NCBI GenBank assembly: GCA_002401855.1
Contig: NVUH01000011.1
Coordinates: 23,291 to 87,290 of the forward strand
Length of the DNA: 64,000 nucleotides
Direction of reading: 5' to 3'
Source: Hyphomicrobiales bacterium
GTDB lineage: Bacteria > Pseudomonadota > Alphaproteobacteria > Rhizobiales > OSC116
Shown here piece after piece: positions 45,504-55,301 of the stretch (position 1 is the stretch's first letter; each line of letters begins with the position of its first letter). The translations under genes and the position numbers were made by a program. The notes beneath the pieces were generated by a model. The model searched no databases. It was not told the DNA's origin and saw only the letters and a program-made list of their open reading frames with translations.

Positions 45504-46475
45504 CTAACTGAGCGCCACATGAGCGGTTGATTCAGGCAATTCTTCATCAAATACCCGTTGATAAAACTCAGCCACTAAACCACGTTCCAATTCGTCACAT
45601 TTGTTTAAAAATGTCACGCGGAATGAGAAAGCCATGTCGCTAAATATTTGCATATTCTCGGCCCATGTGATCACCGTCCGCGGGCTCATCACGGTTGATA
45701 GATCGCCGTTAATAAACGCTTGGCGGGTCAGGTCAGCGACGCGCACCATATTGCCAATAATTTGTTTGCCATCTTTGGCCTTGGCTAAAGATTTAACTTT
45801 GGCGGCCACAATCGCGGCCTCGTCATCATGCGGTAGATAGTTAAGCACAGCCACAATGTTCCATCTGTCCATTTGGCCTTGGTTAATTTGCTGGGTGCCA
45901 TGATAGAGCCCTGACGTATCGCCCAAACCAATGGTGTTGGCAGTGGCGAATAATCTAAAACTTTCATGCGGAGAAATCACGCGGCTTTGGTCAAGCAAAG
46001 TTAATTTACCATTGGCTTCCAAAATACGTTGGATCACAAACATCACATCGGCACGGCCGGCGTCATATTCATCAAATACAAGCGCAGTGTTGCTTTGCAA
46101 CGCGTAAGGCAGGATGCCTTCTTTAAATTCAGTCACTTGTTTGCCGTCTTTCAGCACGATGGCGTCTTTGCCGACAAGGTCAATACGGCTGATATGGCTG
46201 TCTAAATTCACCCGAATACACGGCCAGTTTAAACGGCTAGCAACTTGCTCAATATGGGTTGATTTACCCGTACCATGATAGCCTTGAATCATCACGCGGC
46301 GGTTATAAGCAAAGCCGGCTAAAATGGCCAAAGTGATGTCGTGGTTAAACAGGTAATCTGGGTCAACTTCAGGCACATGCTCGCTGCGCTTTGAAAAAGC
46401 TGGTACTTCTAGGTCAGAATCAATCCCAAAAGCTTCACGAACCGAGATTTTAATGTCAGGTGTCGGTGCAGTCAT
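45504..46475 (-). CDS. cobS: Aerobic cobaltochelatase subunit CobS
   Basis: The 323-residue AAA+ ATPase has Walker A ([13 protein letters not shown], near residue 65) and Walker B ([14 protein letters not shown]), with sensor segments in [24 protein letters not shown]. It forms a hexameric motor with CobT that drives the CobN chelatase. The order DnaJ-like - cobS - cobT is conserved in alphaproteobacteria. The 24-base gap to the DnaJ-like gene implies one transcript. Confidence 0.95.
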   Translation of the reverse strand: MTAPTPDIKISVREAFGIDSDLEVPAFSKRSEHVPEVDPDYLFNHDITLAILAGFAYNRRVMIQGYHGTGKSTHIEQVASRLNWPCIRVNLDSHISRIDLVGKDAIVLKDGKQVTEFKEGILPYALQSNTALVFDEYDAGRADVMFVIQRILEANGKLTLLDQSRVISPHESFRLFATANTIGLGDTSGLYHGTQQINQGQMDRWNIVAVLNYLPHDDEAAIVAAKVKSLAKAKDGKQIIGNMVRVADLTRQAFINGDLSTVMSPRTVITWAENMQIFSDMAFSFRVTFLNKCDELERGLVAEFYQRVFDEELPESTAHVALS

Positions 46476-46499
46476 ATTATTTCCAATTTTCTAATGATA

Positions 46500-47117
46500 T
46501 TATACGTAATCTACTGATTTTAAATGATTATATGCTGATATTATTTCGGATAGAATGGCTTCGCTGGCTTTGTCACCACGGTTTAAGTCAGGGTGATGGC
46601 GTTTGGCCAGCATTTTAAATTGTTTTTTAATTTCCGCAGGTTTGGCGCTTTCATCGAGGCCTAATTTGGCCAAAGCTTTGCGCTCGGCATTGCGCAATTG
46701 CTTGCGTGGGCGGCCAGAGGCACCAACAGGCACATCACCACCAAAAAATTCAAATGGGTCTTTTAGGCGTGAGCGGCCATTGAGGCCATTGTCTAGGTTG
46801 GCTTCTTGTGCAGCATTTAAAGAACCACCTGTGCCACGTTTCCAGGTCGGGCGATGGCCAGTGCGGGCTTCGGCAATATAGGCTTTCACCTCGGCGTCTT
46901 TCATTTCTTTAAAGAAATTAAAGCCTTTATTATATTCACGCACATGAGTTAAACAAAAATTATAATATTGGTTGGGCTCATTGCCGCCTTTGGGGGCTTT
47001 ATGCTCACCAGCCTTTTCGCATTGCGGGTGGTCGCAAGGCAATTGATGCTTTTTTCGAGTCAAATCGTCTTTGGGTTTGACCCTTAGAGAGGAGAAAAAA
47101 TCGTTATTGTCGCTCAA
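46500..47117 (-). CDS. J-domain (DnaJ-like) protein
   Basis: The 205-residue protein carries its J domain at the C terminus (LAKLGLDESAKPAEIKKQFKMLAKRHHPDLNRGDK), with the HPD motif intact. The N-terminal half contains a Cys-rich CDHPQCEKAG and an FCLTHVREYNKGFNFF segment. It should recruit an Hsp70, perhaps for the adjacent cobaltochelatase subunits; that link is inferred from the conserved neighbourhood. Confidence 0.9.
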   Translation of the reverse strand: MSDNNDFFSSLRVKPKDDLTRKKHQLPCDHPQCEKAGEHKAPKGGNEPNQYYNFCLTHVREYNKGFNFFKEMKDAEVKAYIAEARTGHRPTWKRGTGGSLNAAQEANLDNGLNGRSRLKDPFEFFGGDVPVGASGRPRKQLRNAERKALAKLGLDESAKPAEIKKQFKMLAKRHHPDLNRGDKASEAILSEIISAYNHLKSVDYV

Positions 47118-47221
47118 ATTACTGTCCGCATGTTGAATTTAAATGGTCAAAATATTAAAATTGTTTGAGGCAATATTATTAACCCATTGCAAGTGATTTT
47201 GGAAGTCATTATATATGCTTT

Positions 47222-47473
47222 ATGAAAAATATTATTGAACAGAAGTTAAAATCAGCGCTTTCACCCGAAATTTTGGAAGTTATTGACGAATCCGGCCAAC
47301 ATGCAGGGCATAGTGGTTGGCGCGAAGGCGGCAATACACATTTTAACGTAAAAATCAAAGCCGCAGCCCTAGATGGCAAAAGCCGCGTGATGCAACATAA
47401 GATGATTATGAATGAGCTGAAAGATGAATTTGCAGGAACGCTGCATGCGTTATCAATTCACGTAGTGAATTAA
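47222..47473 (+). CDS. BolA-family protein
   Basis: The 83-residue protein has the BolA fold signature VIDESGQHAGHSGWREGGNTHFNVKI and the conserved C-terminal histidine in TLHALSIHV. It resembles BolA1-type partners of monothiol glutaredoxins in iron-sulfur homeostasis. It is divergent from the DnaJ-like gene, with no strong ribosome site visible. Its double stop (TAATAA) is immediately followed by the worn element copy C. Confidence 0.9.
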   Translation: MKNIIEQKLKSALSPEILEVIDESGQHAGHSGWREGGNTHFNVKIKAAALDGKSRVMQHKMIMNELKDEFAGTLHALSIHVVN

Positions 47474-47476
47474 TAA

Positions 47477-47805
47477 GTTTATATTTGGCCACTGCGTGCG
47501 CGGTGCTCCGCACCGCTTGCTAAGCCACTCAGCCGCTGATCGGATGCAAATTCACCACCCAATCTTACTGCATTATGCTTAGTTAGCTAGAGTTTGGTGA
47601 AACGCCGCGCTTTGGTGCCACGCTGCAAACACAACATTTTATTCTTGGTGCTATACTGCTTATCTTGGGAAAAGAGTCCGAAGCCGATAGGCTGAGGCAA
47701 GGCCGACTGGCCGTCGCCGTTAGGCGTAGCAAGCACGCGGAGGCGTGCGCCCGCAGGGGCCACTAGCCCGCCGAAAGGTGGGCGTAAAAATGCAAACTTC
47801 CAGAG
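47477..47805. repeat. Dispersed palindromic element, copy C (worn, opposite orientation)
   Basis: This stretch is inverted relative to copies A and B. The right end keeps TGCAAACTTCCAGAG (47791-47805) followed inward by the copy-A-like CCGAAAGGTGGGCG. The left end is degraded to AAGTTTATATTTGG and starts right behind the bolA stop. The internal open frame seen in A and B is broken here by changes around 47600-47670. It fills most of the 566-base gap 47474-48039 with copy D. Confidence 0.75.
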
Positions 47806-47860
47806 TCATGGCAGGATGCTTCCCTGTATAGGCTGTTAAAAGACAGTTAGCTGGTAGCTG

Positions 47861-47960
47861 ATGCTCTGGAAGCTTGCTTTGTTTCGCTCGCGGCTATTCT
47901 TCGCTGCGCTCAGGCCTACGCGGGTGCGCCACATAAGTGGCGGCCTCCAGTCCGGCTGGC
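47861..47960. repeat. Dispersed palindromic element, copy D (fragment)
   Basis: One terminal repeat (ATGCTCTGGAAGCTTGC, 47861-47877) is followed by TTTCGCTCGCGGC and GGCCTACGCGGGTGCG, which recur behind tusA at 58014-58076. The outer flank holds a 15-mer (47838-47852) that is the exact inverse of 41021-41035 next to copy B. The second end is missing. It lies about 80 bases past the stop of the CorC-like gene. Confidence 0.65.
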
Positions 47961-48039
47961 TCTAAAAACATGTGAGTTTTTAGAGCGGGAGGTTTGCTGA
48001 AAGGTTGTGGCTGGGGTGCGGGCATTAGCGGTTGGAGTG

Positions 48040-49341
48040 TTAGAGTTTGGTCACGCGTATGGCCGTCAGGCGGTTCGCCTGTTTGCGCAGTATCTCAAAT
48101 CTAAAGCCGTAAAAGTTAAAGGCTTGGCCAATGTTTGGGATGATTTGTGCTTCATTGATGATTAGCCCTGCTAGGCTAATGGCGTCATCTTGGGGGAGTT
48201 GCCAATCCATGGCGCGGTTTAGATCGCGTACTGATACGTGGCCATCAACATTGACGCTGCCATTGGGCTGTCGGCGCATGCCAATTAAGCCGTTGTCGTG
48301 TTCATCAATAATGTCGCCAACAATTTCTTCTAAAATATCCTCTAGGGTGATCAGGCCTTGGGTTTCACCATATTCATCAACCACCAAAGCAAAATGGCTT
48401 TTGCGTTTTAAAAAATTATTTAACTGATCTTGCAAGCTGGTGGTTTCAGGCACATACCAGATTGGTGTGAGCAGGCTTTCGAGGTCTTTTTCTTGACTAT
48501 CTTTTGGCGCTTGTTTCTTGGCGTTAATTGCCCATAATAAGTCTTTGGTGTGTAAAATACCGATAAAATTATCTGGCTCACCGCGGTATAATGGCACGCG
48601 GGTGTAGCTATTGTTTAAAATCTGAGTGGCAATTTCGGTGGCGCCTAACGCAATGTCGAGGCTGAAAATATTGGTTCGGTGAATCATCACATCTTCAACA
48701 CCCATCTGTTTTAAATCCAAAACACCGCCTAGCATGTCACGGTCATTTTTAACCATCACGCCTTCTTCATGTTGCAAATCAATATTGCCACGAATTTCGG
48801 CATCGGCAGCGTTCTTATCCATTTCTTGTGGGGGTCTAACGCCAAATATCCAGAGAAAGAAGTTTACAATGGCACGAATGATCACCACCAAGGGGGTCAA
48901 TACAAACACTATGGTGCGCATGATGGGGGCAACAAAAAGGGCCAATTTTTCAGGTTGCTGCAACGCATAAGTTTTGGGTAAAACTTCGGCAAAAATTAAA
49001 ATCACCAATGTCATGGTCAAGGTGGCATAAACCACACCTGCGGTGCCAAAAAATTTGATGAAAAAGCTGGTGGCGATGGCCGAAGCTAAAATATTGACAA
49101 GGTTATTGCCCAATAAAATTGCGCCGATTAGCTTTTCGGGGGTTTCCAATAATTTGCTAACGGTTTCAGCACGCGCGCTTTTTTGCTTTTTCATTTGCTT
49201 AATGCGGGCGCGTGAGGCGGCGGTTAATGCAGTTTCGGAGCCGGAGAATAAAGCCGAAATGAGAATGAGCAGAATGATGGCACCGATGGCAATGAGCGCT
49301 TCGGAGCTTTCAGTGATGAATATAGTGATGGTTTCAAACAT
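48040..49341 (-). CDS. CorC/HlyC-family protein (CNNM plus CBS domains)
   Basis: The 433-residue inner-membrane protein has an N-terminal CNNM domain with four hydrophobic segments (LILISALFSGSETALTAASRARI opens the family signature). A CBS pair (about residues 205-335, with VMIHRTNIFSLD and HFALVVDEYGETQGLITLEDILEEIVGDI) and a C-terminal CorC_HlyC domain follow. Members are linked to Mg/Co efflux. Its ATG overlaps the aroB stop by one base. The order aroK-aroB-corC is conserved in Rhizobiales. Confidence 0.9.
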   Translation of the reverse strand: MFETITIFITESSEALIAIGAIILLILISALFSGSETALTAASRARIKQMKKQKSARAETVSKLLETPEKLIGAILLGNNLVNILASAIATSFFIKFFGTAGVVYATLTMTLVILIFAEVLPKTYALQQPEKLALFVAPIMRTIVFVLTPLVVIIRAIVNFFLWIFGVRPPQEMDKNAADAEIRGNIDLQHEEGVMVKNDRDMLGGVLDLKQMGVEDVMIHRTNIFSLDIALGATEIATQILNNSYTRVPLYRGEPDNFIGILHTKDLLWAINAKKQAPKDSQEKDLESLLTPIWYVPETTSLQDQLNNFLKRKSHFALVVDEYGETQGLITLEDILEEIVGDIIDEHDNGLIGMRRQPNGSVNVDGHVSVRDLNRAMDWQLPQDDAISLAGLIINEAQIIPNIGQAFNFYGFRFEILRKQANRLTAIRVTKL

Positions 49342-50468
49342 TATTTAAAGCTCTTGCTTTTCAAAAAATTAGTCACAAGCTGTTGGTCGACATTTTTTTC
49401 AACAAATGATTTGCCAACGGCATTGGCCAAAATAAAGGTCATTTCGCCCTGTTCGGTTTTTTTGTCTTGCAGCATATATTTAAGCATTTGCGCAGCCGAT
49501 GGCAAGGGTTGCAAACCTTTAAAGCTTAAATCATTGGGTAGGCCAATTTTTTGCATATGTTGTTTTATGGCAGCAATGTCTGCACCATTGTTAAAGCCCA
49601 AAAAGCTAGAAAATTCAAAAGCTAGCACCATGCCAATGGCCACACCCTCGCCATGGATAAGCCGATCAGAATATTGCGTATGGGCTTCAAGCGCATGGCC
49701 AAATGTATGGCCTAAATTCAGCAGTGCCCGCAGGCCATGTTCTTTTTCATCTTGGCTGACAATATTGGCCTTAGATTGGCACGATTTGACCACAGCATAT
49801 TGCCTTGCCGCTTTGTCGCCGTCAATCAGCTTTTCACCATTTTCTAGCAACCAGCTGTAAAATTCGGGGTCATCAATCAGGGCATATTTAAATATTTCAG
49901 CATAGCCGCCGCGTATATGGCGGTCAGATAATGTATCTAAAATATCAATATCAGCCAATACCAATTTGGGCTGATGAAATGCACCAATTAAGTTTTTACC
50001 CTGCGGTGAGTTAATGCCGGTTTTACCGCCAACGCTGCTATCCACCTGCGCTAGAATAGAGGTCGGAATTTGCACAAAACCCACCCCACGGCGCAATGTG
50101 GCGGCGGCAAAGCCCGCTAAGTCGCCAATCACTCCGCCGCCTAAAACGGTGATCACATCATTACGCTCCACGCCATAAGCGATGAGCTTTTCAAGCAAAG
50201 TTGCTAGCATGGTCATGCTCTTGCTTTTCTCTCCCGCAGGTAGGATGATCGCATCACATTCAATGCCCTGATTGCCAAATGACGCTTGCAAATCGGCCAA
50301 ATGCTGCTCGGCCACATTCTCGTCAGTGACAATGATGGTGAATGGCCGTTTTAAATGCGGTTCGATGAGTTTGCCCGCAAATTCGGTCAACCGCCTGCCC
50401 ACCATAATGTCATAGCTACGGCTTTCGCCTAAATCTACCGTGATGGTTTGGCAATTTTTAAGAGGCAT
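49341..50468 (-). CDS. aroB: 3-dehydroquinate synthase
   Basis: Second step of the shikimate pathway, cyclising DAHP with NAD and a divalent metal. The 375-residue protein shows GGGVIGDLAGFAAATLRRGVGFVQIPTSILAQVDSSVGGKTGIN, and the metal ligands lie in LLNLGHTFGHALE and RLIHGEGVAIGM. ATG 50468 is preferred to TTG 50474. It overlaps the aroK end by 11 bases and the next gene by one base, so the three are coupled. Confidence 0.96.
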   Translation of the reverse strand: MPLKNCQTITVDLGESRSYDIMVGRRLTEFAGKLIEPHLKRPFTIIVTDENVAEQHLADLQASFGNQGIECDAIILPAGEKSKSMTMLATLLEKLIAYGVERNDVITVLGGGVIGDLAGFAAATLRRGVGFVQIPTSILAQVDSSVGGKTGINSPQGKNLIGAFHQPKLVLADIDILDTLSDRHIRGGYAEIFKYALIDDPEFYSWLLENGEKLIDGDKAARQYAVVKSCQSKANIVSQDEKEHGLRALLNLGHTFGHALEAHTQYSDRLIHGEGVAIGMVLAFEFSSFLGFNNGADIAAIKQHMQKIGLPNDLSFKGLQPLPSAAQMLKYMLQDKKTEQGEMTFILANAVGKSFVEKNVDQQLVTNFLKSKSFK

Positions 50469-51015
50469 ATTCAATCATTTCTTCTAGTAATTTTTCGATC
50501 ATCACATTATGCGGCGCGTCAATGGTATCAATAGTGATGTCGGCACTGGCATAAACAGGGTAACGCTCATCAATTAGCTTTTGCATCACCTGTTTGGGGT
50601 TGTCAACTTGCAAAAGTGGGCGGGTTTGGCGCAAAGCAATGCGGTTCATCAAAAGCTCTAAATCGCCGCGCAACCAGATGGATATGCCTTTTTGTTTGAT
50701 GTTGTCGCGGGTGGCTTGGCGCATGTAGGCACCACCACCAGTGGCTAAAATTTGTGGGCCATTGTCGAGCAAGCGCGAGATAACTTTTTCTTCGCCATCA
50801 CGGAATTTTTCTTCGCCAAATGTGGCAAAAAACTCCGTCACATCCATGCCTGCTGCGGCTTCTATTTCTTGGTCAGCATCTTTAAACGGCAGATCCAAAT
50901 GTTTGGCCAAGCGCCGCCCTAATGTGGTTTTGCCTGCGCCCATAAGCCCTATCAAAATGATGGACTGGTTGCCCAAATAGTCACGAATGACTTTTGTGCT
51001 ATTTCTATCGAACAT
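50458..51015 (-). CDS. aroK: Shikimate kinase
   Basis: Phosphorylates shikimate. The 185-residue P-loop kinase has Walker A LIGLMGAGKTTLGRRLA, the DADQEIE substrate motif, the FRDGEEKVI region, ILATGGGAYM and the lid arginines in RQTRPLL. It is the first gene of aroK-aroB-corC. The start is ATG 51015. Confidence 0.95.
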   Translation of the reverse strand: MFDRNSTKVIRDYLGNQSIILIGLMGAGKTTLGRRLAKHLDLPFKDADQEIEAAAGMDVTEFFATFGEEKFRDGEEKVISRLLDNGPQILATGGGAYMRQATRDNIKQKGISIWLRGDLELLMNRIALRQTRPLLQVDNPKQVMQKLIDERYPVYASADITIDTIDAPHNVMIEKLLEEMIEYAS

Positions 51016-51345
51016 AATTTGTCCAAACTGGTGTTCTCATGCGCATTTGTTAAAGCTGCGCAATTTATTCAATTGGGTTTATTATGGGCATTTTCGGCCA
51101 AATCTGCAAGTAAATCTTGTTGTTTATATTAAATAAAGTTAATATGGAGGCGGGAGTTTTTGGGAAAATGACCCTCATGTTTGGCCGTTAAAATCATATT
51201 GTTTGTTTGATTATTTTGGCCGTTTTGGGTTATATGGCTTGGTTCATTCTGCTGTCTTTTATTTTTGTTTGGCCGCTTGATGCAAACTAAGAGCTTAAAT
51301 TGTCGATATTACAATTAATTGACAATTGGGTATAGGGTGAAACAT
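51016..51345. other. Divergent intergenic region aroK / xerD
   Basis: This 330-base AT-rich gap must hold the promoters of two divergent units. The only pattern I see is TTTGGCCG, three times direct (51180-51187, 51215-51222, 51268-51275) and once inverted (51095-51102). No coding frame or RNA gene is convincing. Confidence 0.5.
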
Positions 51346-52272
51346 ATGAACCAATATGTTGAAAGTTTTTTAGAGATGATTGCAGCTGAGCGCGCGGCGG
51401 CTGACAATACGCTCATTTCTTATCGCACTGATTTGAACCAGTTTTTTGATTTTCTGCCTAAATCTTGCGCGGTCGATCAGATTAATGTTGATCACATTCG
51501 GGGTTTTTTAGCCTATCAGGTGGCGATGGGGGCAGAGGTTTCCACCCAAGCGCGGCGGTTGTCAGCTCTCAAGCAGTTTTTTAAATTCTTGCATCAAGAA
51601 AAATACGTCGCCAATAACCCAGCGGATATTATTGATAGCCCCAGAAAACCACGGCCATTGCCTAAAATCATGTCAATTGATGAAGTTAATCAACTGCTAT
51701 TCGCCGCCAAAAACAATGCCGAAAACACCAAGCAAACAGCTGCAAAAATACAAAAATATCGACGGTTTTATTGCTTGCTAGAAATATTATATGCCACAGG
51801 CCTGCGAGTTAGCGAGCTGGTTGGCCTGCGGTTGGGGCAAGTGCGGCTGGATGAAGGCATGCTGTTTATCAAAGGCAAAGGTGGGCGCGAGCGGTTGGTG
51901 CCATTGGGTTATGCCGCGCTGGATATTTTGCAAGATTATTTGGCATTTATGAAGCTACAAGGTGCTGAGATTACCAAAGCTGCCGATTATATTTTTGCCT
52001 CGCGCGGTGCTTTGGGGCATATGACGCGGCAAGGTTTTGCCAAAGAGCTTAAATTGCTGGCCAAAAAAATAGGCTTGGATTCTCAAAAAATATCACCACA
52101 TATATTACGTCATGCTTTTGCCTCACATCTATTGGCCAATGGCGCAGATTTGCGAGCGGTGCAGCAAATGTTGGGCCATGCCGATATTTCGACCACGCAA
52201 ATTTATACACATATATTGGATGAAAGGCTGAAGCAGCTGGTGTTTGAACATCATCCGCTTGCGAAAGCCTAA
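51346..52272 (+). CDS. xerD: Tyrosine recombinase XerD type
   Basis: The 308-residue site-specific recombinase resolves chromosome dimers at dif with XerC. Catalytic residues are visible: Arg in ATGLRVSELVGL, Lys in KGKGGRERLVP, His-x-x-Arg in HILRHAFASHLL, His in LGHADIST and the nucleophile Tyr in TQIYTHI. The N-terminal core-binding domain is complete. ATG 51346 follows an AGGG site. The placement before accA and opposite aroK is the usual rhizobial one, which supports XerD over a mobile integrase. Confidence 0.9.
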   Translation: MNQYVESFLEMIAAERAAADNTLISYRTDLNQFFDFLPKSCAVDQINVDHIRGFLAYQVAMGAEVSTQARRLSALKQFFKFLHQEKYVANNPADIIDSPRKPRPLPKIMSIDEVNQLLFAAKNNAENTKQTAAKIQKYRRFYCLLEILYATGLRVSELVGLRLGQVRLDEGMLFIKGKGGRERLVPLGYAALDILQDYLAFMKLQGAEITKAADYIFASRGALGHMTRQGFAKELKLLAKKIGLDSQKISPHILRHAFASHLLANGADLRAVQQMLGHADISTTQIYTHILDERLKQLVFEHHPLAKA

Positions 52273-52318
52273 TAAGCTTGTTAAAAGAGGTTAATATTAT
52301 AGTGTCAAGGAATGTTGA

Positions 52319-53272
52319 ATGACAACTTATTTAGAATTTGAAAAATCAATTGCTGATCTAGACGGAAAAATAGCCGAATTACAGGCGTTGGCAGCAGCTG
52401 ATGATTCAATGTCAATCGATGATGAGGTCATACGCCTGCAAGAAAAATCAGACGCGGCATTGGCAACCACTTATGCCAATTTAGATGCATGGCAAAAAAC
52501 TCAAGTGTCGCGCCACCCAGACCGCCCACATTTTTCTAGCCTTTCAACTTATATATTTGATGAATTCACGCCTTTGGCTGGTGATCGCAATTTTGCTGAA
52601 GATTATGCGATTGTTGGCGGTCCCGCGCGGTTTAACGGCCGCCCGGTTTTTGTGATTGGCCATGAAACTGGCCATGATACCGAAACGCGGCTTAAACATA
52701 ATTTTGGCATGGCGCGGCCAGAAGGCTATCGTAAGGCACAAAGATTGATGAAAATGGCTGATAAATTCGACATGCCGGTTATCACCTTGGTCAATACAAT
52801 GGGCGCATACCCTGGTATTGGTGCCGAGGCACGCGGCCAAGCCGAAGCCATTGCGCGCAGCACCGAGGTGTGTTTGCAAATCGGCGTGCCAATGTTAACG
52901 GTGATTGTTGGCGAAGGCCAGTCTGGCGGCGCGATCGGCATTGCAGCGGCCAATAAAGTGATGATGTTGGAAAATAGCATTTATTCGGTGATCAGTCCTG
53001 AAGGGGCTGCGTCTATTTTATGGCGTGATGCCAAACGGGCCAGAGATGCGGCTTTGAATATGAAAATAACTGCCGAGGACCTTGAAGGTTTTGGGGTGAT
53101 TGAAGAGATTATTGCCGAGCCTGTTGGCGGCGCGCATCGCAATCCAGAAGCTGCGATGGATAACATTTCGGTGTCGATTGCCAAGCAATTGGCTAAATTT
53201 GATGGCATGTCTAAACCAGACATTTTAAATCATCGCCATGATCGGTTTTTAAATATTGGCCAAGGTCTTTAA
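52319..53272 (+). CDS. accA: Acetyl-CoA carboxylase carboxyltransferase subunit alpha
   Basis: With AccD this subunit makes malonyl-CoA from carboxybiotin and acetyl-CoA. The 317-residue protein shows the family opening YLEFEKSIADLDGKIAELQ, the crotonase-fold FGMARPEGYRKAQRLMKMADKF, NTMGAYPGIGAEARGQAEAIA and EGQSGGAIGIAAANKVMML. It follows xerD by 46 bases with a CAAGGAA site. Confidence 0.97.
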   Translation: MTTYLEFEKSIADLDGKIAELQALAAADDSMSIDDEVIRLQEKSDAALATTYANLDAWQKTQVSRHPDRPHFSSLSTYIFDEFTPLAGDRNFAEDYAIVGGPARFNGRPVFVIGHETGHDTETRLKHNFGMARPEGYRKAQRLMKMADKFDMPVITLVNTMGAYPGIGAEARGQAEAIARSTEVCLQIGVPMLTVIVGEGQSGGAIGIAAANKVMMLENSIYSVISPEGAASILWRDAKRARDAALNMKITAEDLEGFGVIEEIIAEPVGGAHRNPEAAMDNISVSIAKQLAKFDGMSKPDILNHRHDRFLNIGQGL

Positions 53273-53409
53273 AATTAGCTTCTTGTACATTATATTGTAT
53301 ACATGGATATATTGATCACTTTAATGTGAATTTTTATGTTTTGATTTAATGTGCAAATATTTGTTAAATATTTTCAACTATGGTTATAAATTGATTAATT
53401 TGTTTAAGT

Positions 53410-54477
53410 ATGGGGAATGCTTTGAAGGTTTTTTCTTGGGTTAAAATTTGTTTCATCACTTTATCATTGGCTACATTGTCGGGCTGTAACTGGTTTACCG
53501 ACAGCGATGCGTGGAAAAAACCTTTGCCGCCGCATTTGGTCAGAACCATTAAAGCCAAAGGCTTTCAAGTTGGCGCGCATATTTTGGCACGGCTGTATAA
53601 AGAAGAAAATCGCTTTGAAGTGTGGATGGAAAAAGATGGTCGGTTTAAGTTTTTCAAAAGTTATGGCATTTGCAGTTGGTCGGGCGAGTTAGGCCCCAAG
53701 CTTAAAGAAGGTGATCGGCAAGCTCCAGAAGGTTTTTATGTGGTGACGCCAGCACAAATGAATCCACGTTCCAAATATTATTTGTCGTTTAATTTGGGGT
53801 ATCCAAATTTTTATGACCGCGCACTTGGCCGCACGGGCAGCCAACTTATGGTGCATGGTGAATGTTCATCGCGCGGCTGCTATGCCCTCACCAATCCAAA
53901 CATCGAAGAGGTTTATTTGCTGGCACGTGATGCGTTTAAAAATGGTCAGAGGCGGTTTCATGTGCACGCTTTTCCGTTCCGCTTAAATGGGTTTAATTAT
54001 CTTAGACATAAAGATAATAAATGGTTGGATTTTTGGAAAAACCTAGCTGAAGGCGATAAGATTTTTAGAGAAACTGGTGTGCCGCCTAAAATGATTGTGG
54101 CCAACAGACGCTATGTTTTTGCACCAGCTGATGGGGTGATCGCGCCACCAAAATCAGCGGATATCATTGTTGCGAGTGAGAATGTTGCTAGCAAGAATAC
54201 TGTCCCAACGCCTAAAAAAGCTGCTGTGCCATCGAGTGTTGAAATATCAACCATTGCGCCGTCAACCGCAGAACCATCAAGCATAGACCAATCGATTGAG
54301 CAATTGCCTGATGAGCCACAACAAATACCATTTCAGGCGCCAGCCATACCGCCTGAAGGCCTGTGGGCTATTTATAGCAATCGCCCACTTGATATGCTGA
54401 TATTTGATGCGGTGGTCGAAAACAACACATCATCAGTGAGTGATATTGGTGAAGACGATCTAGTGTTAGATAATTAG
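53410..54477 (+). CDS. L,D-transpeptidase (YkuD) lipoprotein
   Basis: The 355-residue protein starts with a lipoprotein signal (lipobox LSGC near residue 26). A YkuD/ErfK domain follows, with the catalytic His and Cys in MVHGECSSRGCYALTN (about residues 150-165). Such enzymes make 3-3 peptidoglycan crosslinks or attach proteins to the wall. A Ser/Pro/Ile-rich tail after residue ~260 is low complexity. ATG 53410 is used; a TTG at 53422 behind GGGGAA would also give a good signal. It follows accA by 137 bases. Confidence 0.86.
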   Translation: MGNALKVFSWVKICFITLSLATLSGCNWFTDSDAWKKPLPPHLVRTIKAKGFQVGAHILARLYKEENRFEVWMEKDGRFKFFKSYGICSWSGELGPKLKEGDRQAPEGFYVVTPAQMNPRSKYYLSFNLGYPNFYDRALGRTGSQLMVHGECSSRGCYALTNPNIEEVYLLARDAFKNGQRRFHVHAFPFRLNGFNYLRHKDNKWLDFWKNLAEGDKIFRETGVPPKMIVANRRYVFAPADGVIAPPKSADIIVASENVASKNTVPTPKKAAVPSSVEISTIAPSTAEPSSIDQSIEQLPDEPQQIPFQAPAIPPEGLWAIYSNRPLDMLIFDAVVENNTSSVSDIGEDDLVLDN

Positions 54478-54725
54478 AGGTTTGACGGGCTTTAATTTGA
54501 AGGCGCGAATCCCGAAAATAAATCAGATATTTTAGGTAATTCTGAGAGCGGCACATGGGCGGAGCAATTGTCATAATCTGCTCACATTTTTAGCACTGAT
54601 GGATGCTCATGAGCTTGGTTCATCAGGGTTTAAATTTCCATTCAAACACTTCAATAATGGTGGGGTTTTGGCTTGCATGATGATGCTTTCGTGGTCTGCG
54701 ACCAGACAGTGATCATTTTTTCTTG

Positions 54726-55301
54726 TTATCCATGCTCTAGCAAAATCGGAATGATGATTTCTTCTTCATCCCATAAATGGCGGGTGATGATTTTTTCAAG
54801 CTCGCGGCTGCCTTTGGCCACTTGGGCGATCATATCGCGGTCAATTGGTTTTTGTGCCACCAAATCTACCAATGCCAACTGAGTGTCTTCTAAGGCTTGA
54901 TGCAACACTTGATGGTCACCATCCAGCAGGTTTATTGCATGTTCCATATTGGGGTAAAGCTGAATGAATTGTGGAAAATAATTATGGTCTTCAATTTCGT
55001 GATGATGATGTAATTGCGAAATGAGATGATTGCCAAATTGTTGTAATTTTGCGGCGTTTAAGGCATCCTGTACTTCGCTTGGTGGAGTGTCGAGCAAGGC
55101 TTCAAAGCCATTGGCCAATTGGTGTGAGCCATTTAACAGGCTGCGGTGAATGCCCAACCAAAAATTGGCCATGCCGTTATAACGCGGGTGTTCTGGCCAT
55201 TGCTCACGAATGCTTTCGAGCAAAGTTTGCTTGATAGCGGGTGATAATTCACTGCGTTTTTTGACATGATTTTCGGGTTTCTTATATTTAAACTTAGCCA
55301 C
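54726..55301 (-). CDS. Hemerythrin-domain (HHE) protein
   Basis: The 191-residue four-helix protein has di-iron ligands spaced as in HHE proteins: H in LNGSHQLANG, HHHHEIEDHNYFPQF, GDHQVLHQALEDT and RHLWDEEEIIIPIL. Roles in the family include oxygen, NO or iron sensing and repair. GTG 55301 is the start and overlaps the DUF924 stop by one base (TAGTG). It is the last gene of a three-gene leftward unit. Confidence 0.85.
   Translation of the reverse strand: MAKFKYKKPENHVKKRSELSPAIKQTLLESIREQWPEHPRYNGMANFWLGIHRSLLNGSHQLANGFEALLDTPPSEVQDALNAAKLQQFGNHLISQLHHHHEIEDHNYFPQFIQLYPNMEHAINLLDGDHQVLHQALEDTQLALVDLVAQKPIDRDMIAQVAKGSRELEKIITRHLWDEEEIIIPILLEHG

Noticed and set aside
51346..52272. Integrase of a mobile element
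   Set aside because: Position opposite aroK and before accA, and a full XerD-like layout, fit the housekeeping recombinase; no attachment sites or cargo seen.
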